Shown here piece by piece: positions 59,862-64,000 of a DNA stretch of 64,000 nt. The stretch lies in assembly GCF_000093085.1 (NCBI RefSeq), contig NC_014219.1, positions 124,001 through 188,000 of the forward strand, in the 5' to 3' direction. The notes under the pieces were generated by a model. The model was given only the letters and a program-made list of their open reading frames with translations, did not search any database and had not been told where the DNA came from. Every line of letters begins with the position of its first letter. Position 1 is the first letter of the stretch. The stretch is from [Bacillus] selenitireducens MLS10. GTDB taxonomy: Bacteria; Bacillota; Bacilli; Bacillales; Salisediminibacteriaceae. A program made the translations under genes and the position numbers.

Positions 59862-60440
59862 TTAATGGTGGGTCGTTTTCTTCCGGACGAGAATCGTCTG
59901 GGTTCCGTTCGTTTCGTCGAAGTCGAAATACATGATCCCCCAGTCCTCGAAGCTGTTCACGAGTTCGGCGGGATGCAGCTTAAAGTCTTCACGCACGGGG
60001 GTGTTTTCCATTCCTGGGAGAGAGACGTACGTTTCAATGAAGACGTAGCCTCCGGGGCGGATGAGGTCTTTGACGAGCTCCATCAGATCCCGGTCGAGGT
60101 AGTAAGTGATGACGGCGAGATCCACCGGGGCCGTTGCTGTCACGGCGGTCTGGCCTTCGATGGACGTGAGATCCATCGCTTTGGCTTTTACAGGACGCCC
60201 GAGCTCCTCAGCCTTGGCGTTGACGAAATCCGTTGCCGTATCCGACACATCAAAGGCCGTCACCGTGTAGCCGCGGTCTGCGAGCATCAGGGCGTTCGCC
60301 CCGAGGCCGCAGGCGAGATCGATGGCAACGGCGTTCTCTGTCACCGGGATCTGATCGGCGAGGACCGGATTCGCACCCGGAATCTTACCGGATTTGATGC
60401 GTCGAGCGTGTTTGTCGTTCCATTTTGTCTGATCGTCCAT
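59862..60440 (-). CDS. Class I SAM-dependent methyltransferase, TehB-like
   Basis: A 192-residue enzyme. Motif I VAIDLACGLGANALML, a motif II acidic residue in VTAFDVSD and the post-core DLAVITYYLDRDL and IRPGGYVFIETY are clear. Similar small proteins are annotated as tellurite-resistance TehB or as generic methyltransferases; the substrate cannot be told. ATG 60440 follows GGAGG; the frame is open eight codons further. It lies 24 bases upstream of the acetyltransferase gene on the same strand and is likely cotranscribed. Confidence 0.8.
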   Translation of the reverse strand: MDDQTKWNDKHARRIKSGKIPGANPVLADQIPVTENAVAIDLACGLGANALMLADRGYTVTAFDVSDTATDFVNAKAEELGRPVKAKAMDLTSIEGQTAVTATAPVDLAVITYYLDRDLMELVKDLIRPGGYVFIETYVSLPGMENTPVREDFKLHPAELVNSFEDWGIMYFDFDETNGTQTILVRKKTTHH

Positions 60441-60508
60441 CGTTGATTCCTCCATCGTTGTCATGCATAGTCGTCCTCTTCATCGTACGTGCGCCCGGGC
60501 GAAAACGC

Positions 60509-60544
60509 AACAAAAAGACCGGCTGCCCGAGAGAGGGCAGCCGG
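60509..60544 (-). terminator. Intrinsic terminator after mgtE
   Basis: A perfect 10-bp stem (60519-60528 with 60535-60544) followed on the minus strand by a T run. Confidence 0.92.
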
Positions 60545-60555
60545 CCGTTCACCGC

Positions 60556-61917
60556 TTAAAGATACGCGATCAGGGATGTTGCGATGGTGAAGTAGATCAT
60601 CAGACCGAGGATATCGTTGACGGTCGTGATGAAAGGCCCGGAGGCAATCGCCGGGTCGAGCTTCAGCTTCGTGATGATGACCGGGACGACGGCCCCGATG
60701 ATCGTAGCGATGCTCAAGGTCAAGAACAGTGAAGCACCGACGACAAAGGCGAGCATGTAGCTCCCGTAAATGAACGGCACGATGATCATCAGCGTCGCCG
60801 CACAGATGAGACCGAGCATAATGCCGGTACCGAACTCACGCTTGATCGTGTTCCAGAGTCCTTTCTTCTCGAAGGAGCCTGTCGCGAGAGAACGAACCAT
60901 AACAGCGAGGGACTGCGTACCGGTGTTTCCGGCGGAGTCCATAATGAGCGGGATGAAGACAGCCAAGAGGACAATCTCTTCAAGGGTCTCTTCGAACTGC
61001 CCGATGACCCCGGCTGTGATGAGGCCGAAGAACATGAGCATGATGATCCACGGCGAGCGCTTCTTCGCAGCGGCGAAGGACGTGATGTTGACGTCTGTCG
61101 CGCCTTTGGCTGCGGCGATCTCGCCGAAGTCTTCCGTGGCCTCTTCTTCGAGGACATCGATGACGTCATCGACGGTGACGATCCCGATCAGTTCGTTCGT
61201 ACTCGTCACAACAGGGGCGGCGAGGAGGTCGTAGTCGGAGATCATCCGCGCCACGTCTTCCTGATCGGTGTGTGCTTCGACGGATACGACCCGCGTACTC
61301 ATCAGATTTTCGATGGTTTCGTCCAATGGAGCCGTGATCAGATCACGGAGCGAGACGACGCCGGCGAGCTTGTCTTTCTCGTCGATGACGTACAGGTAGT
61401 AAATCGTCTCCGCTTCGATGCCTTTCTCTCGCAGGTCGGCCATGACGTTTTGCACGCTTTCGTGGGCGTAAATCGCGACGAATTCCTTCGTCATGAGGGA
61501 ACCGGCGGATTCATCCGGATAGCTGAGGAGCTCACGGACCTCGTCGGCATCTTCTTGTTCCATGGCACTCAAGATGGCCTTGGCATCTTCGTCTTCAATC
61601 TCACCGATGAAGTCGGCGACGTCATCGGACTGCATGAAGTTGAACATATGCGCGGCGTACGTTTTGTCGAGTTCTTTTACCACTTCGGTCTGATTCTCAA
61701 AATCAAGGCCCTGGAAAATTTCCGCAAATTCTTCTGCGGACAGATATTCATAGAACATCGGGCGCTTGTCGTCATACAGATCAAGGAAGAGTTCCATCTG
61801 ATCTGTCGGGTGGAGCTCCAAAAACAGCTCCAGAAATTCGTCTTTCTTCTTGTACTTCAACGCTCTGAAGATCTGGTCGAAGTACTGCTCTCTTGCTTCT
61901 TCATTCAATCGGTTCAC
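60556..61917 (-). CDS. mgtE: Magnesium transporter MgtE
   Basis: A 453-residue Mg2+ channel. An N-terminal superhelical domain (about residues 1-125), two CBS domains (about 126-250; SLMTKEFVAI and LMSTRVVSV mark their starts), the plug helix, and five transmembrane helices with IPLIMDSAGNTGTQSLAVMV lining the pore. The selectivity Asp in the last helices (TTVNDILGL) is present. GTG 61917 is chosen, as AAAGAGGTGA is then correctly spaced; GTG 61926 falls within it. Controlled by an M-box riboswitch. Confidence 0.95.
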   Translation of the reverse strand: MNRLNEEAREQYFDQIFRALKYKKKDEFLELFLELHPTDQMELFLDLYDDKRPMFYEYLSAEEFAEIFQGLDFENQTEVVKELDKTYAAHMFNFMQSDDVADFIGEIEDEDAKAILSAMEQEDADEVRELLSYPDESAGSLMTKEFVAIYAHESVQNVMADLREKGIEAETIYYLYVIDEKDKLAGVVSLRDLITAPLDETIENLMSTRVVSVEAHTDQEDVARMISDYDLLAAPVVTSTNELIGIVTVDDVIDVLEEEATEDFGEIAAAKGATDVNITSFAAAKKRSPWIIMLMFFGLITAGVIGQFEETLEEIVLLAVFIPLIMDSAGNTGTQSLAVMVRSLATGSFEKKGLWNTIKREFGTGIMLGLICAATLMIIVPFIYGSYMLAFVVGASLFLTLSIATIIGAVVPVIITKLKLDPAIASGPFITTVNDILGLMIYFTIATSLIAYL

Positions 61918-61941
61918 GTGAATCACCTCTTTGGGTCAGTT

Positions 61942-62022
61942 TTATGCCCCGGTGACGGTTACGTCGGGATGGGGACTTGGTTTACTCGGTTTTGACTGAC
62001 ATGAATCAGGGTCCTCAGGCAT
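61942..62022 (-). CDS. 26-codon proline-rich leader ORF before mgtE
   Basis: A small ORF lies between the riboswitch terminator and mgtE. It has a near-perfect ribosome binding site (GGAGGTGAT) spaced correctly before an ATG and ends in TAA 24 bases before the mgtE start. Six of 26 residues are proline (positions 2, 5, 12, 15, 17, 19); the peptide is hydrophilic with one Cys and no membrane segment. It is not in any family I know. A regulatory leader peptide, as the proline-rich mgtL of Salmonella, is an attractive but unproved reading. Confidence 0.5.
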   Translation of the reverse strand: MPEDPDSCQSKPSKPSPHPDVTVTGA

Positions 62023-62039
62023 GCCCCATCACCTCCATA

Positions 62040-62079
62040 CAAAATAAAATAAGCTGCCTTCACGTGAATGAAGGCAGCT
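62040..62079 (-). terminator. Expression-platform terminator of the M-box riboswitch
   Basis: A perfect 11-bp stem (62052-62062 with 62069-62079) is followed on the minus strand by TATTTTATTTT. It lies between the aptamer and the leader ORF. Confidence 0.92.
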
Positions 62080-62147
62080 GAATGCTCGCTGAATCAGGCT
62101 GCAGGCACCCTGAAAAAACCACGGGGTGTACGGCAGACCGTCAAAAT

Positions 62148-62306
62148 GGACCTCCATTCGTAGAGCTTTAGCACTGTGCGGCATAGGACGAAGCCAGCTG
62201 CGTTAAAAACCACCTTATGTCGATGGTTCCTGTTCAACCCATTGGCGTCTTTGGACGTTTTTGGGCAGCAGCGTATCTCCTGCACAGGAGCCTCACCTAA
62301 CGAGGG
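62148..62306 (-). promoter_or_regulatory. M-box (ykoK) magnesium riboswitch
   Basis: The minus strand reads the conserved M-box segments in order: GTTAGGTGAGGCTCCT, GCTGCTGCCC, ACGTCCAAAGACGCCAATGG, GACATAAGGTG and GTGCTAAAGCTCTACG. High Mg2+ would stabilise the aptamer and allow the downstream terminator to form, shutting off mgtE. Confidence 0.95.
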
Positions 62307-62327
62307 CAATATGCATATTCAAGTCGT

Positions 62328-62356
62328 ATCATACAGAATCAAAAAAAGCCTGTCAA
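62328..62356 (-). promoter_or_regulatory. Promoter of the M-box/mgtE transcript
   Basis: On the minus strand a perfect TTGACA (62356-62351), a 17-base spacer and TATGAT (62333-62328), about 20 bases before the aptamer. Confidence 0.85.
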
Positions 62357-62380
62357 CCGTTTTTTGAGAGAAACTTTCCC

Positions 62381-62409
62381 TTGTGCAACAAATAAGCCTT
62401 TGGTAAACT
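62381..62409 (+). promoter_or_regulatory. Candidate promoter of the PAP2 gene
   Basis: TTGTGC (62381-62386), a 17-base spacer and TAAACT (62404-62409), divergent from the mgtE promoter. Confidence 0.55.
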
Positions 62410-62441
62410 TGTCAAAGTATTTCAAACAAAGGACTGACGCT

Positions 62442-63095
62442 ATGCACACGAACCACTGGCTGACCAGACAACCCTTGTTTCTCTCAACGGGGGTCGCTTT
62501 TTTTATCCTGTCGATGCTCTCCATCGTCGGGCTGTTCGACGCCATCGACCTCGCCGTCATGGACTGGGTGTACCACAGTGCCCCGGCCTTTCTGACGAAC
62601 GCCATGACCGTCATCACAGAGTTCGGCTCGGTGGAACTGATCGCCGTGATGTCCATTCTTGTCCTCGGACTCCTCCTCTATCAGAGAAGAATCCGGGACA
62701 TGATCCTCTTTGTCGCCGTCTCCGGCGGAGGGCTTGCCGTCAACCTCGGCCTGAAGTTCCTCTTTCAGCGGGAGAGGCCCGGGGAACTGAACATGATCGA
62801 CGCCTTCGGGATCGAGCTCGCGATCCCGTCCTACAGCTACCCGAGCGGCCACACGATGCGGGCGGCGATTCTCGTCCTGCTCATCATCTACCTCCTTGGC
62901 ACGTGGGTGAAAAGAAGAGAACAGACACGGCTTGTGACCACGGCGGGACTCCTTCTTCTCACACTGGTTGCCGCGAGCCGCGTCCTCACCGGGGCCCATT
63001 TCCCGACGGACGCCGTCGGTGCCGTCCTCGCATCCGTTGCCTTCGTCTCCCTCTGTGTCCGGCTCTATGAGCAAAGATGGCGAAAGCCTTCGTAA
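62442..63095 (+). CDS. PAP2 superfamily phosphatase (membrane)
   Basis: A 217-residue membrane phosphatase with about six hydrophobic segments. The three catalytic motifs are present: KFLFQRERP (KX6RP), YPSGHTM (PSGH) and SRVLTGAHFPTD (SRX5HX3D). Likely substrates are phosphatidylglycerol phosphate, undecaprenyl pyrophosphate or phosphatidate; they cannot be separated by sequence alone. ATG 62442 with AAAGGA upstream is chosen; the 26 codons open before it overlap the promoter. Confidence 0.9.
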   Translation: MHTNHWLTRQPLFLSTGVAFFILSMLSIVGLFDAIDLAVMDWVYHSAPAFLTNAMTVITEFGSVELIAVMSILVLGLLLYQRRIRDMILFVAVSGGGLAVNLGLKFLFQRERPGELNMIDAFGIELAIPSYSYPSGHTMRAAILVLLIIYLLGTWVKRREQTRLVTTAGLLLLTLVAASRVLTGAHFPTDAVGAVLASVAFVSLCVRLYEQRWRKPS

Positions 63096-63097
63096 CG

Positions 63098-63148
63098 AAA
63101 CCGCGTCCCGTCCCCTGTCTGAAAAACAGGGAGCGGGACGCGGTTTTT
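63098..63148 (+). terminator. Intrinsic terminator between the PAP2 and GH16 genes
   Basis: The stem AAACCGCGTCCCG / CGGGACGCGGTTT, with an inner CCCTGT/ACAGGG stem, then TTTTT. It stands between two convergent genes. Confidence 0.9.
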
Positions 63149-63165
63149 GGTTTTGATTTGTTGAT

Positions 63166-64000
63166 CTATTCCTGTTCGTATACCCTGACGTAATCCACTT
63201 TCATCTCTGCAGGGAACGGCGTCGTGTCGTCCGGGTCGCCCCCGTACCAGCCCCCGACAGCAAGATTCAAAATGAGGTGGAAGTCCTCATCAAAAGGAGC
63301 CGGGAACTCGCCGTTTTCCGAGTACCACTGATTCATCACCGCATACTCGTCATCATTGACGTACCAGCGGATCTCGCCAGGCTCCCACTCGACGGCGTAG
63401 ACATTGTAGTCCGTTGTCGTTTCTCCGTCATCGAATACGTATTCATCGGCCGTGTACGTATTGTCCGGAAACACGCCGCCGTAGTGAATCGCCGCACCGA
63501 CGATGTCTGTTTCAGATCCGCGGTTCTCCATGATGTCAATCTCTCCGGAGGCGGCCCAGTTGCCGTAGGCATCGTCTTCCGGCATCATCCAGAACGCCGG
63601 CCAGAAGCCCTGGCCTTCCGGGAGACTGATGCTCGCTTCAAAGCGGCCGTGCGTCTGGCTGAAGAGCCCTTCGGTCAGGATCTTCCCGGACGTATAGTCG
63701 AAGGTGCCGTAGTCATCAGAGACCGTCTCTTCACGGGCTTCGATGACGAGGGAGCCGTCACGGAGCGTGACGTTGTCCTCCTGATACGACTGAAGCTCTT
63801 CGTTACCCCAGCCTTCGACCCATTCATCCCCGTCGTAGAAGCCGTTCCCAATGTCGTAGCGCCACTTGTCTTCATCGAGGCTCTCCCCGTCGAATTCATC
63901 GTGCCAGACGAGGTTCCACCCCTCGGGTGCGTCAATGCCGGCGTTCTCTGCCTCGTTCTCTCCGTTGCCGCAGGCGGCGAGGGTGACGAGGGACAGACCG
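63166..64000 (-). CDS. GH16 beta-glucanase lipoprotein (N-terminus cut by window)
   Basis: About 277 residues are visible. The end of a signal peptide with lipobox LAAC lies at the window edge, followed by a short acidic linker and the GH16 fold: WNLVWHDEFDG, WGNEELQSYQEDN, the catalytic GEIDIMEN (two Glu acting as nucleophile and acid/base), and the end MKVDYVRVYEQE. It resembles laminarinase/endo-1,3-beta-glucanases more than lichenases, by the WGNEELQ segment. As a surface lipoprotein it would attack beta-glucans outside the cell. The frame is open without interruption to base 63999; only the first codons are missing. Confidence 0.92.
   Translation of the reverse strand, partial: GLSLVTLAACGNGENEAENAGIDAPEGWNLVWHDEFDGESLDEDKWRYDIGNGFYDGDEWVEGWGNEELQSYQEDNVTLRDGSLVIEAREETVSDDYGTFDYTSGKILTEGLFSQTHGRFEASISLPEGQGFWPAFWMMPEDDAYGNWAASGEIDIMENRGSETDIVGAAIHYGGVFPDNTYTADEYVFDDGETTTDYNVYAVEWEPGEIRWYVNDDEYAVMNQWYSENGEFPAPFDEDFHLILNLAVGGWYGGDPDDTTPFPAEMKVDYVRVYEQE

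Overview
The window is a chromosomal segment from a Gram-positive bacterium of the Bacillaceae (Bacillota). Gene order follows Bacillus subtilis from rplJ to rpsI: rplJ-rplL-ybxB-rpoB-rpoC-rplGB-rpsL-rpsG-fusA-tuf, then S10-spc-alpha, then ecfA1-ecfA2-ecfT-truA-rplM-rpsI. Ribosome binding sites are strong GGAGG types, many starts are GTG or TTG, and the RNA polymerase and ribosomal proteins read as close Bacillus relatives. Moderately high GC, very acidic exported proteins and a full glycine-betaine gene set suggest a salt-adapted, perhaps alkaliphilic, bacillus. That habitat is inferred, not shown.

Region 1 (1-33.7 kb) is the transcription and translation superoperon. It differs from the usual Bacillus layout in two ways. 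A membrane protein with a probable tubby-like domain sits between tuf and rpsJ. More strikingly, secY is missing between rplO and adk: a 388-nt non-coding stretch with a weak terminator lies there, and the first codons after the rplO stop still look like a secY start. Several operon gaps hold perfect hairpins or junctions, notably a compact three-way junction between rpsG and fusA. The region ends at rpsI with a terminator, and a full-length group IIC-type intron with its reverse transcriptase sits directly downstream of that terminator.

Region 2 (35.6-42.8 kb) holds floT, a VanY-type carboxypeptidase lipoprotein, an old-yellow-enzyme family oxidoreductase, a photolyase and a PucR-family regulator.

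Region 3 (42.8-52.7 kb) is a tightly packed catabolic operon: permease, biuret-hydrolase-like amidohydrolase, second permease, DUF2877 (AllH/YlbF), FdrA (AllF), DUF1116 (AllG/YlbE) and carbamate kinase. AllFGH plus carbamate kinase turn a carbamoylated acid (oxalurate in Escherichia coli) into carbamoyl phosphate and then ATP. Combined with a BiuH-type amidase and twin permeases, and without the upstream allantoin genes, this suggests an ATP-yielding route for an N-acyl-urea such as biuret or a relative. It is the best candidate here for an undescribed pathway. A BASS-family transporter with its own promoter follows.

Region 4 (52.7-59.4 kb) is a glycine-betaine locus: a GMC-type choline dehydrogenase, a YncE-like beta-propeller protein, an OpuAC-like lipoprotein, a GbsR repressor and GbsA. 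Three copies of one 18-nt near-palindrome (consensus RTTAAATAWATATTTAAC) sit at the betA, opuAC and gbsA promoters, which defines a local GbsR regulon. A 3' remnant of an mmsA/iolA-type dehydrogenase lies between two of these genes.

Region 5 (59.4-64 kb) holds a GNAT acetyltransferase, a methyltransferase, mgtE under an M-box magnesium riboswitch with a 26-codon proline-rich leader ORF, a PAP2 phosphatase, and a GH16 beta-glucanase lipoprotein cut by the window end. I saw no rRNA, tRNA, CRISPR array or replication origin.
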